Assembly: GCA_903844585.1 (NCBI GenBank)
Contig: CAIMUD010000201.1
Span: 1-10,365 of the forward strand
Source of the DNA: an uncultured Actinomycetes bacterium
GTDB taxonomy: Bacteria > Actinomycetota > Actinomycetes > Nanopelagicales > Nanopelagicaceae
Direction: 5' to 3'
Length of the DNA stretch: 10,365 nucleotides
Shown: positions 1-6,987 of the stretch, in pieces
Numbering within the stretch: the stretch's first letter is position 1
Layout of the letters: every line of letters begins with the position of its first letter
The notes under the pieces: model-generated
The model's database searches: none
What the model was told of the DNA's origin: nothing
What the model saw: only the letters and a program-made list of their open reading frames with translations
Program-made: the position numbers and the translations under genes

Positions 1-149
1 TTCTCCGATTTAACTAATTTAGCACCATAGGAAGCGCTTAACTTTCTTGATTGAAAGCTTGCTGCATTCGATTGGTAAGTTTGAATCAGCAGTAGACTCA
101 TAATCGTTGCGCTAACGATTAATTTTGGCCCTATTTTCTCAAGATTCAC
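1..149 (-). CDS. N-terminus of an exported protein of unknown function (partial)
   Basis: An open frame on the minus strand starts at a GTG (147-149) and runs off the left edge; about 49 residues are visible. The N-terminus has a short basic region (MNLEKIGPK), a hydrophobic core (LIVSATIMSLLLI), a polar stretch and a small-residue cleavage-like site (SNAAS), so it looks like a Sec signal peptide of about 30 residues. The start is chosen because the signal peptide begins just after it and because a good -10 box (GATAAT, 156-161) lies exactly 6 bp upstream, as for other genes here. An in-frame stop lies further upstream, and a TTG between that stop and the GTG is a less likely start. The visible mature part (starting SFQSRKLSASYG) matches no family I recognise. 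It is divergent from guaB1, with 189 bp between the start codons. It is too short and incomplete for any functional call beyond probable export. Confidence 0.6.
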   Translation of the reverse strand, partial: MNLEKIGPKLIVSATIMSLLLIQTYQSNAASFQSRKLSASYGAKLVKSE

Positions 150-1772
<1,623 letters not shown>

Positions 1773-1775
<3 letters not shown>

Positions 1776-1787
1776 ACTAATTCCATG
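1773..1787 (+). promoter_or_regulatory. Leaderless promoter of the ABM gene, embedded in the guaB1 stop codon
   Basis: TAGACT (1773-1778) is a TANNNT -10 box whose first three bases are the TAG stop codon of guaB1. AATTCC follows as a 6-bp spacer, then the ATG at 1785. There is no Shine-Dalgarno in the 9-bp gap, which argues that this gene is not simply translated from the guaB1 message. Confidence 0.55.
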
Positions 1788-2069
1788 AGCAAAGTTTATT
1801 TATTTGTAGATGTCACGGTAAAACCTGGGATGCGCGAGGAATTTCTGCCACTACTTAAAGGCCATGCTGCACACATCCGCGAAGAAGAAGGCTGCGAAGC
1901 GTTAGAAGTTTTCGTAGATACACAGAGCGAAAATATTTGCGTCTGGGAAGTGTGGACTAACCGCCCACTGTGGGATGCACACATGGTTAATGACCGAAGC
2001 AAGGCTTGGCAAAAAGTTGCGCCAGCATATGTTCAGAGTGAAACAATTAAAGTTATGGACTCTATTTAA
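1785..2069 (+). CDS. ABM-domain small monooxygenase (putative quinol monooxygenase, YgiN-like)
   Basis: A 94-aa single-domain protein of the antibiotic biosynthesis monooxygenase (dimeric alpha-beta barrel) superfamily. Family signatures visible are a beta strand at 4-12, KPGMREEFLPLL (13-24), EEEGCEALEVFVD (33-45), the VWEVW segment (53-57) and the following LWDAH (62-66). The length fits a stand-alone ABM dimer in the cytoplasm. Members act as cofactor-free oxygenases on quinols or as isomerase-like enzymes (LsrG), so the substrate cannot be read from the sequence. It lies 9 bp after guaB1 on the same strand but has its own promoter-like -10. Its stop codon overlaps that of the convergent IolE-like gene by 4 bp (2066-2069). 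Domain call is good; reaction unknown. Confidence 0.8.
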   Translation: MSKVYLFVDVTVKPGMREEFLPLLKGHAAHIREEEGCEALEVFVDTQSENICVWEVWTNRPLWDAHMVNDRSKAWQKVAPAYVQSETIKVMDSI

Positions 2070-2971
2070 AGAGCAGCAACGCGTGGTGCAACTACATTCT
2101 GTAGATAATCCATTGACTGTTTCATTCCTGTAATTGGACCTGAGCCTTCTGCCGGCATCTGGCCAGTAATTGCAGTGTCTTGTTCAATTACATACCAACC
2201 TTGGTAACCAGCACTTTCAAGGGCCAACACTGTTTCTAGAATTGGAACATCTCCTTGGCCAAGTGGCGTAAAGAGTCCGCTTTGCACACCCTCCATGATG
2301 CTTTGCTCGTGGCTAAGTACTGGCGGAAGTGATTTCATATTTACATCTTTGAGATGAACATGGCCCACGCGGCTTGCATATTTCTTTGCAAACTCAACTG
2401 TGTCTTGACCGCCGATTGTCATATGACCCGTATCTAGGCACCACATAACAGGTGAATTTTCTACGACCAATTCAATATCGCTCTTAGTCTCAACGATTGT
2501 CTGTAAGTGTGGATGAATGACATGAACCAAACCATGGTCTTTTGTAATTTCATCAATGCGATCAAGCATCTTAAACATTTGCTTGGTTTCATCTCCCGTA
2601 AGTGGAGTCGGATAAGCCCAATCCCAACTCTGCACTGGCGCTGATACAAAGTGGGTTGCCCCAATTTCTTGGAATTTTTTACTTGTATTTATCGCCATCT
2701 CAATAGTGGCTTGCTCTTGCGATTTGTCCTGCAAAACAACGGGAGTAAAACCACCGATCATCGACATATTGAATTCAGCTAACTGATTTTTCAACTCCGC
2801 AGAGCTGTCCGAGAAAAATCCTGGTGCGCCGAGTTCGGTGGCAGGAATTCCGAGGTCAGTCATCTCTTTTAGAACTCGCTTAGTTGGAAGCATCGCGCCC
2901 CAACCCGGCACTTCACAGATTCCCCAAGAGATCGGTGCTGATGCGATTCGTTCTAGGAATGGCTTAGTCAT
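2066..2971 (-). CDS. IolE-like TIM-barrel protein (myo-inosose-2 dehydratase / sugar isomerase family)
   Basis: A 301-aa protein of the xylose-isomerase-like TIM-barrel family (AP endonuclease 2 fold). The N-terminal APISWGICEVPGWG (12-25) is strongly reminiscent of actinobacterial IolE/MocC proteins. Other visible motifs are TELGAPGF (45-52), HPHL (153-156), CLDTGH (178-183), GHVHLKDV (203-210), TPLGQGDV (235-242) and GWYVIEQD (258-265). The Glu, Asp and His residues in them are the likely divalent-metal ligands. IolE dehydrates 2-keto-myo-inositol; relatives include sugar epimerases and 3-dehydroshikimate dehydratases. No other iol gene is in the window, so the substrate is open. It is divergent from the SDH-like gene with a 35-bp gap. 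A leaderless promoter sets the start at the ATG at 2969-2971. Fold certain, IolE-like good, exact reaction uncertain. Confidence 0.8.
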   Translation of the reverse strand: MTKPFLERIASAPISWGICEVPGWGAMLPTKRVLKEMTDLGIPATELGAPGFFSDSSAELKNQLAEFNMSMIGGFTPVVLQDKSQEQATIEMAINTSKKFQEIGATHFVSAPVQSWDWAYPTPLTGDETKQMFKMLDRIDEITKDHGLVHVIHPHLQTIVETKSDIELVVENSPVMWCLDTGHMTIGGQDTVEFAKKYASRVGHVHLKDVNMKSLPPVLSHEQSIMEGVQSGLFTPLGQGDVPILETVLALESAGYQGWYVIEQDTAITGQMPAEGSGPITGMKQSMDYLQNVVAPRVAAL

Positions 2972-3009
2972 AGCCCGATCATATCCACCGAGATAGAGTT
3001 GGCTATATG
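2969..3009. promoter_or_regulatory. Pair of divergent leaderless promoters (IolE-like / SDH-like genes)
   Basis: On the minus strand TATGAT (2978-2983) stands 6 bp before the ATG at 2971. On the plus strand TAGAGT (2994-2999) stands 7 bp before the ATG at 3007. The two -10 boxes are 10 bp apart, so each promoter's -35 region lies in the start region of the other and two polymerases could not both be bound. Predicted start sites are about 36 bp apart. Neither start has a Shine-Dalgarno. Confidence 0.55.
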
Positions 3010-3864
3010 ACTATGGATATCGGTAACCAATTTCGCCACGAACTAACTGGAAGCTTCTCAGAAGGTTCGGATGCCAATCCCACCGTTGCGATGGTTGAAG
3101 CATCTTATGTCGCAAACGGACTGCACTACCGATATGTCAATTGCGAAGTCCATCCAGAACAATTGGCAGATGCTGTTGCGGGAGCAAGAGCCATGAACTG
3201 GAAAGGTTTCAACTGTTCTATTCCGCATAAAGTCGAAGTTATTAAACACCTAGATGGCCTGGGTGAATCTGCATCTGTGATTGGCGCGGTTAATTGCGCT
3301 GTGAACCGCGATGGAAAATTCATCGGCGAAAATACAGATGGCAAAGGTTTCCTTAAATCATTTATGGAAGTTGCAGATCCCAAAGGTAAAACAATCGTCC
3401 TGCTCGGTGCTGGTGGCGCAGCTCGTGCAATTGCAGTCGAGTTAGCGCTTGCAGGTGCAAGTAAGTTTTATGTTGTCAACCGTGGCAAAGCACGCGGTGA
3501 AGAGTTAACAAAACTATTAAATGAAAAGACAAGTGCAACCGCCCAATTTGTGGAGTGGAAGAGTACTTATTCAATTCCTGCAGACGCAGAAGTAGTCATA
3601 AATTCCACTTCGATGGGCATGGCAGGTGCAACCGAACTTCAAGATATTGATTACTCAACTATTCGCAAAAGTTCCCTCGTTGCAGATGTAATAGTAAATC
3701 CACCACACACACCCTTCTTGCAAAAAGCCGAAGCTCAAGGCGCGATTACTTTGCAGGGACTTGGCATGGTTGTTAACCAAGCGGTTATCAGTATTAAATA
3801 TTGGACAGGCAAAGATGTTGATGCAAGTGACTTGCGAGATGCGCTGCTTAAAGTTCTTGGGTAG
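3007..3864 (+). CDS. Shikimate dehydrogenase-family oxidoreductase with altered substrate-binding motif
   Basis: A 285-aa protein of the AroE/YdiB family. The catalytic core is intact: IPHK with Lys75, GAVNC (93-97), ENTDG with catalytic Asp111, the Rossmann glycine motif GAGGAA (134-139), VNRGKAR (157-163), NSTSMGM (199-205), NPPHTP (231-236) and GLGMVVNQA (251-259) with Gln258. The NR..R pattern after the dinucleotide fold is compatible with NADP(H). What is missing is the N-terminal SxSP motif whose two serines hold the shikimate carboxylate; here the segment reads GSFSEGSDANPTVAMVEASY (15-34), with Asp/Asn in their place. It is therefore probably not the biosynthetic AroE and may act on a quinate-like, polyol or inositol-derived substrate. 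ATG 3007 is preferred because of the -10 box; ATG 3013 is an alternative. The divergent IolE-like neighbour suggests shared physiology. Confidence 0.82.
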   Translation: MTMDIGNQFRHELTGSFSEGSDANPTVAMVEASYVANGLHYRYVNCEVHPEQLADAVAGARAMNWKGFNCSIPHKVEVIKHLDGLGESASVIGAVNCAVNRDGKFIGENTDGKGFLKSFMEVADPKGKTIVLLGAGGAARAIAVELALAGASKFYVVNRGKARGEELTKLLNEKTSATAQFVEWKSTYSIPADAEVVINSTSMGMAGATELQDIDYSTIRKSSLVADVIVNPPHTPFLQKAEAQGAITLQGLGMVVNQAVISIKYWTGKDVDASDLRDALLKVLG

Positions 3865-3892
3865 GCGTACTTTTGGTTGATTGCGCACCCTA

Positions 3893-3910
3893 TGGGAGAA
3901 TTTCCCAATG
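3893..3910 (+). promoter_or_regulatory. Small hairpin covering the likely ribosome-binding site of the ROK gene
   Basis: TGGGA (3893-3897) and TCCCA (3903-3907) form a perfect 5-bp stem with a 5-nt loop, ending directly before the ATG at 3908. The only Shine-Dalgarno-like run, GGGAG (3894-3898; 9 nt before the ATG), is in its 5' arm. GAGAAT (3896-3901), 6 bp before the ATG, could instead act as a weak -10 box for a leaderless transcript. The sequence supports both readings and I cannot decide between them. Confidence 0.3.
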
Positions 3911-4675
3911 GCTAACGACGAAAGACTTACGCTCTCAATCGATTGTGGTGGCCTATTTCTAAAGAGTTGCGTACTCGATGAATCGGGCACAATGCACTCT
4001 AAACCGGGCCGTATCGAAACGCCTTATCCGCTACCCCCAGAGCGATTAATCGAAACACTTATAGAAATCAAAAATTCTCTGCCCGAAACTTATCGAGCAA
4101 CTGTTGGTATGCCAGGAATGATTCGACACGGAGTAGTTGTTGCAACACCTCACTACATAACTAAGAGTGGACCCCGTACGCGAATTGATCCAGAACTGCA
4201 AGAAGCTTGGCGCGGCTTTGATATGCAAAACACTTTAACAAAGAAGCTTGGTGTGCCAACGCGTGTATTAAATGACGCCGAAGTGCATGGAGCAGGAATT
4301 GTTTCTGGTTCGGGTTACGAGGTTGTGCTGACTCTTGGTACGGGACTTGGCTTTGCTATTTTTTATGGCGGTTCACTTGCGCCGCACTTTGAATTTTCAC
4401 ACGCACCAGTACGACGTTCGACTACTTATGACACGTGGATTGGCGAGCACGAGCGTCGACGCCTCGGTAATGCATTCTGGTCACGTCGCGTTCGACAGAT
4501 GATTGACGAACTTCGCCCAGTATTTATGTGGGATCGTCTTTATATCGGAGGCGGTAACGCACGTTGTATCCGTCAAGCAGATTTAGATCGCATGGGTGAT
4601 GAAGTTGTTATTGTTCCAAATGCTGCTGGTGTTGCAGGCGGCGTGCGAGCTTGGCAGCTCGAACAATTTAAGTAG
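3908..4675 (+). CDS. ROK-family kinase, polyphosphate glucokinase-like
   Basis: From ATG 3908 this is 255 aa, with the ASKHA sugar-kinase fold. Visible motifs are LTLSIDCGG (7-15; phosphate-binding strand), VGMPGMIRHGVV (66-77), LNDAEVHGAG with the catalytic Asp123, LTLGTGLG (141-148), EFSH (162-165; equivalent to the ELGH of relatives) and YIGGGNAR (212-219). The zinc-binding CxCGxxGC motif of typical ROK proteins is absent, as in actinobacterial polyphosphate glucokinases, and the overall spacing matches that group. The phosphate motif usually read as DxGGT/S-x-x-K is DCGGLFLK here, so the hydroxyl residue is lost and donor specificity or activity may differ. An in-frame TTG at 3881 would add nine residues; ATG is preferred because the first beta strand follows directly. 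It follows the SDH-like gene by 43 bp. Its 3' end is 2 bp from manA. Confidence 0.75.
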   Translation: MANDERLTLSIDCGGLFLKSCVLDESGTMHSKPGRIETPYPLPPERLIETLIEIKNSLPETYRATVGMPGMIRHGVVVATPHYITKSGPRTRIDPELQEAWRGFDMQNTLTKKLGVPTRVLNDAEVHGAGIVSGSGYEVVLTLGTGLGFAIFYGGSLAPHFEFSHAPVRRSTTYDTWIGEHERRRLGNAFWSRRVRQMIDELRPVFMWDRLYIGGGNARCIRQADLDRMGDEVVIVPNAAGVAGGVRAWQLEQFK

Positions 4676-4677
4676 GT

Positions 4678-5712
4678 TTAAGGCGCGACCTTTGCAAGCT
4701 CAGGCTTAGGGGGTCTGCAAACAATTCCGATTGCACCTTCAACTGTGTAACTTCCAGCTGCATAAGGAATTACAACCGCATCTCCGCGTTCAATTTCCAT
4801 CTCTGGTGCGTTTTGGAAAGTGATTTTTCCTTTTCCTTCGAGCACCAAAATGCAGCCAAAGCCCGCTTCGACAGTTCCGTTTCCAGGTAACAAATCAGCG
4901 CGGAAATAACCATCAGCCTTAAGTGGCAATACTGAGCGGCGCTCTCCTCCAGAGAAAACATTGCGCTTAATAAGCGAGTCAAATTCAGAATCGCCAAGTG
5001 GGTCTAAACGAAGTGAATCTGTAACAGTTTCAAATCCGAGTCCTAAGTGGCCATCTTTAGGGCCATCGACTGCGAAACCTTCCCATTCAAGGAGAGCAGA
5101 TAAATCTGTAGGTTCCTGCAATTCGAGTACGAAAATTCCAACATCAATTGAGTGTGCAACTCCCGCAGGAACAAGTACGGCATCTCCAACGCTTACCTCT
5201 GATCTGCGAAGTGAAGATAGAAAAGTTGCTGAATCTTCTTTAGCGATGAGTTCAAGAACTCGCGCTTTGCTTTGTAACTCCTTAAATCCAAGTCCCACAC
5301 CAGCACCTTTGGGTGCTTCCAAAATAATCCAAGCTTCAGTCTTTCCATGATCTAGACCAAGGTGCTGCTTAGCAAATGCTTTATTTGGATGGTAATGAAC
5401 AGGAAGGCGTTGTTCTGGATCGAGTAACTTAATAAGTATTTCAGTACTCAATCCACATTCGCGAACATGTTCTGCTCCAAGCCATGCTTCTGGATTTTCT
5501 GCAATCGCATCCTTTAAATACTTGCCATCATTTAGTTTCGAAAGTCCTTGTGTTTTTTCACCGAAGCGAGTTGTGACAGATGCAATCCATTCTTCAGGTC
5601 GCATTGGACCGCCAGGACCATGTCGAAGTGCGCCGATGCGAGTTCCTCCGCGATAAAAATGATCGAATTGATTTGAAGGAAGTTTTGAAGGCATAGGCGA
5701 ATTCTGGGTCAT
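4678..5712 (-). CDS. manA: Class I mannose-6-phosphate isomerase (cupin)
   Basis: A 344-aa protein of the type I phosphomannose isomerase family, interconverting mannose 6-phosphate and fructose 6-phosphate. The metal site is visible: LPVHYHPN supplies His106 and His108, GKTEAW (123-128) supplies Glu126, and VPAGVAHSI (181-189) supplies His187. A second, degenerate cupin half follows (about 262-335, with LEGKGKI and GDAVVIP). The N-terminal part (about 15-85) is divergent from E. coli ManA but resembles shorter actinobacterial and Firmicute members. It could feed mannose into glycolysis or supply mannose 6-phosphate for glycan precursors; the glycosyltransferase at 8480 makes the second possible but is no proof. 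The start ATG (5710-5712) lies 6 bp after a TAGTCT -10 box shared with ribokinase on the other strand. Its 3' end faces the ROK gene with a 2-bp gap. Confidence 0.82.
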   Translation of the reverse strand: MTQNSPMPSKLPSNQFDHFYRGGTRIGALRHGPGGPMRPEEWIASVTTRFGEKTQGLSKLNDGKYLKDAIAENPEAWLGAEHVRECGLSTEILIKLLDPEQRLPVHYHPNKAFAKQHLGLDHGKTEAWIILEAPKGAGVGLGFKELQSKARVLELIAKEDSATFLSSLRRSEVSVGDAVLVPAGVAHSIDVGIFVLELQEPTDLSALLEWEGFAVDGPKDGHLGLGFETVTDSLRLDPLGDSEFDSLIKRNVFSGGERRSVLPLKADGYFRADLLPGNGTVEAGFGCILVLEGKGKITFQNAPEMEIERGDAVVIPYAAGSYTVEGAIGIVCRPPKPELAKVAP

Positions 5713-5732
5713 GGTTCTAGACTACTTGAATG
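5710..5732. promoter_or_regulatory. Bidirectional promoter with overlapping -10 boxes (manA / ribokinase)
   Basis: The 7-bp core TAGACTA (5718-5724) reads as TAGACT on the plus strand (5718-5723) and TAGTCT on the minus strand (5719-5724). Each is followed by exactly 6 bp and then an ATG: 5730 on plus, 5712 on minus. Both genes would be leaderless, with start sites 18 bp apart. The gap between the two start codons is only 17 bp, so no other promoter arrangement fits inside it. Confidence 0.65.
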
Positions 5733-6599
5733 AGCGGAGAAATAGCAGTCATCGGTAGCACGATGATGGACCTCACAGTTTATGCAGATGTATTACCAGC
5801 CCCTGGTGAAACTCGATTTGGTAACGCATTCACAACTGGTTTTGGTGGCAAGGGAGCAAACCAAGCAGTAATGGCGGCTCGAACAGGCGCAAGAGTTTCG
5901 ATGATTACCGGCATTGGCAACGATGACTTTGGTGATGCATGCATGAAGAATTTTGCTGAAAATAAAATGAGTGCTGACTCAGTGAAGAGATTTGACACGC
6001 ATACGGGAGTTGCACACATTTGGGTTGATGGAGAAGGCCAGAACCGAATTTCGATTGTTCCAGGGGCAAATTTTAAATTAACACCAGCTACTGCCATTGA
6101 AGAGGTTAAGAAACTCAAGGGTGTAACAGTTTTGATTGGGCAATGTGAGATTCCACAGGAAGTAACTTTGGCGGCATTTAAGACTGCAAAAGAACATGGA
6201 ATTACAACTATTCTAAATCCAGCACCGTATCAGCGGCTATCTGATGAATTACTTAAGGTCACGGACTGGTTAATCCCTAATGAAATTGAATATGAAGAAA
6301 TAGGAAGTGCAAAGATTTATGGTCGCTTATTGATCACACTCGGGGGAGATGGGGCCGAACTTCATAAAGAAGATGGCACAAAAGTGCGCTTTCAAACAGA
6401 AAAAGTAACTGCAATTGATACAACTGGTGCTGGAGATTGTTTTATTGGTTCTTTCGCAGCAGCAATCGCAGGCGGTGCAAGTGAAGAATCAGCGGTTAAA
6501 TTCGGGATGTCATGCGCCACAAAGAGCGTTACAAAGAAAGGTGCTCAATCGTCTTATCCGACAAAGGATGAGATTGATTTTAGCCTTGTCGCAAAATAA
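5730..6599 (+). CDS. rbsK: Ribokinase (PfkB family carbohydrate kinase)
   Basis: A 289-aa PfkB-family kinase, expected to phosphorylate D-ribose to ribose 5-phosphate in the cytoplasm. Seen motifs are GSTMMDLTVYAD (9-20), GFGGKGANQA (37-46; first PfkB signature), NPAP (163-166), IPNEIE (182-187), LITLGGDGA (201-209) and DTTGAGDCFIGS (230-241; second signature, catalytic Asp236). These fit ribokinase better than other PfkB members. The segment between PNE and the TLGGDG strand is only about 15 residues, roughly 20 fewer than in E. coli ribokinase, which explains most of the length difference from the usual 300-310 aa. The reading frame is clean, so this is a real deletion rather than a frameshift. 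ATG 5730 is set by the shared promoter. The last 20 bp overlap the convergent rbsD gene, so kinase and pyranase are not co-transcribed. Confidence 0.87.
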   Translation: MSGEIAVIGSTMMDLTVYADVLPAPGETRFGNAFTTGFGGKGANQAVMAARTGARVSMITGIGNDDFGDACMKNFAENKMSADSVKRFDTHTGVAHIWVDGEGQNRISIVPGANFKLTPATAIEEVKKLKGVTVLIGQCEIPQEVTLAAFKTAKEHGITTILNPAPYQRLSDELLKVTDWLIPNEIEYEEIGSAKIYGRLLITLGGDGAELHKEDGTKVRFQTEKVTAIDTTGAGDCFIGSFAAAIAGGASEESAVKFGMSCATKSVTKKGAQSSYPTKDEIDFSLVAK

Positions 6600-6969
6600 C
6601 ACTGCTGTACGGAACAGCGTCTCCAGTTTGAATAATTCCTAGAGTCTGCCCAACTTTTATCTTAAATTCCTCGTGTGGAATAACAGTGGTCTCTAAACCT
6701 TTGTGGTGTTTGGTGTATTGCGCGACAATTTTTGAATCAACCTTTTGTGCAAACTCTGCCGCGAGATAAATTCCAGTCGGGTCAACGTGCGGCAAGATGG
6801 CATCTAATACCTGGGGAATAGTTGGAAGTCCCATCACAACGCCTAGTTCGATTGTCTCGATATTTGGGTATGTAGGAAAAGGCCCATCAACTATCGCGAT
6901 GGTATTTACATGCTTAAAACGAGCGAGCAAAGAAGCAAGCTGTCCGTTAATTATTCCGCCTTGAATCAT
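6580..6969 (-). CDS. rbsD: RbsD/FucU family sugar mutarotase (D-ribose pyranase-like)
   Basis: A 129-aa protein of the RbsD/FucU family, which equilibrates pyranose and furanose forms of a sugar. RbsD-type landmarks are GGIINGQLASLLAR (4-17), His20, Asp28 in IVDGPFP, LGVVMGLPTIPQVL (42-55), AAEF (70-73), HEEFK with His99 and TGDAVPYSSVIL (115-126). The general RbsD pattern is retained. The consensus DAGxPIP is replaced by DGPFPTYP, and PYAN by PYSS, so the conserved Asn near the sugar is Ser. HEEFK favours RbsD over FucU. It starts 18 bp after the aminotransferase stop and is one of the few genes here with a Shine-Dalgarno (AAGGA), suggesting co-transcription. It overlaps the ribokinase 3' end by 20 bp in antisense orientation. 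Sugar substrate presumed ribose from the adjacent kinase, but not proven. Confidence 0.8.
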   Translation of the reverse strand: MIQGGIINGQLASLLARFKHVNTIAIVDGPFPTYPNIETIELGVVMGLPTIPQVLDAILPHVDPTGIYLAAEFAQKVDSKIVAQYTKHHKGLETTVIPHEEFKIKVGQTLGIIQTGDAVPYSSVILRQG

Positions 6970-6987
6970 GAAAATATAATTCCTTAC
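6970..6987 (-). promoter_or_regulatory. Shine-Dalgarno of rbsD
   Basis: On the minus strand AAGGA (6981-6985) lies 11 nt before the rbsD ATG (6967-6969) in the 18-bp gap after the aminotransferase stop. Spacing is slightly long, but this is the clearest ribosome-binding site in the window and marks rbsD as the second gene of an operon. That fits the rule that internal operon genes keep a Shine-Dalgarno while first genes are leaderless. Confidence 0.5.

Noticed and set aside
3881..3907. TTG at 3881 as the start of the ROK gene, with TACTTT (3868-3873) as leaderless -10
   Set aside because: The spacing is possible, but leaderless TTG starts are rare and the ATG at 3908 lies directly before the first beta strand of the fold. 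Kept only as an alternative.
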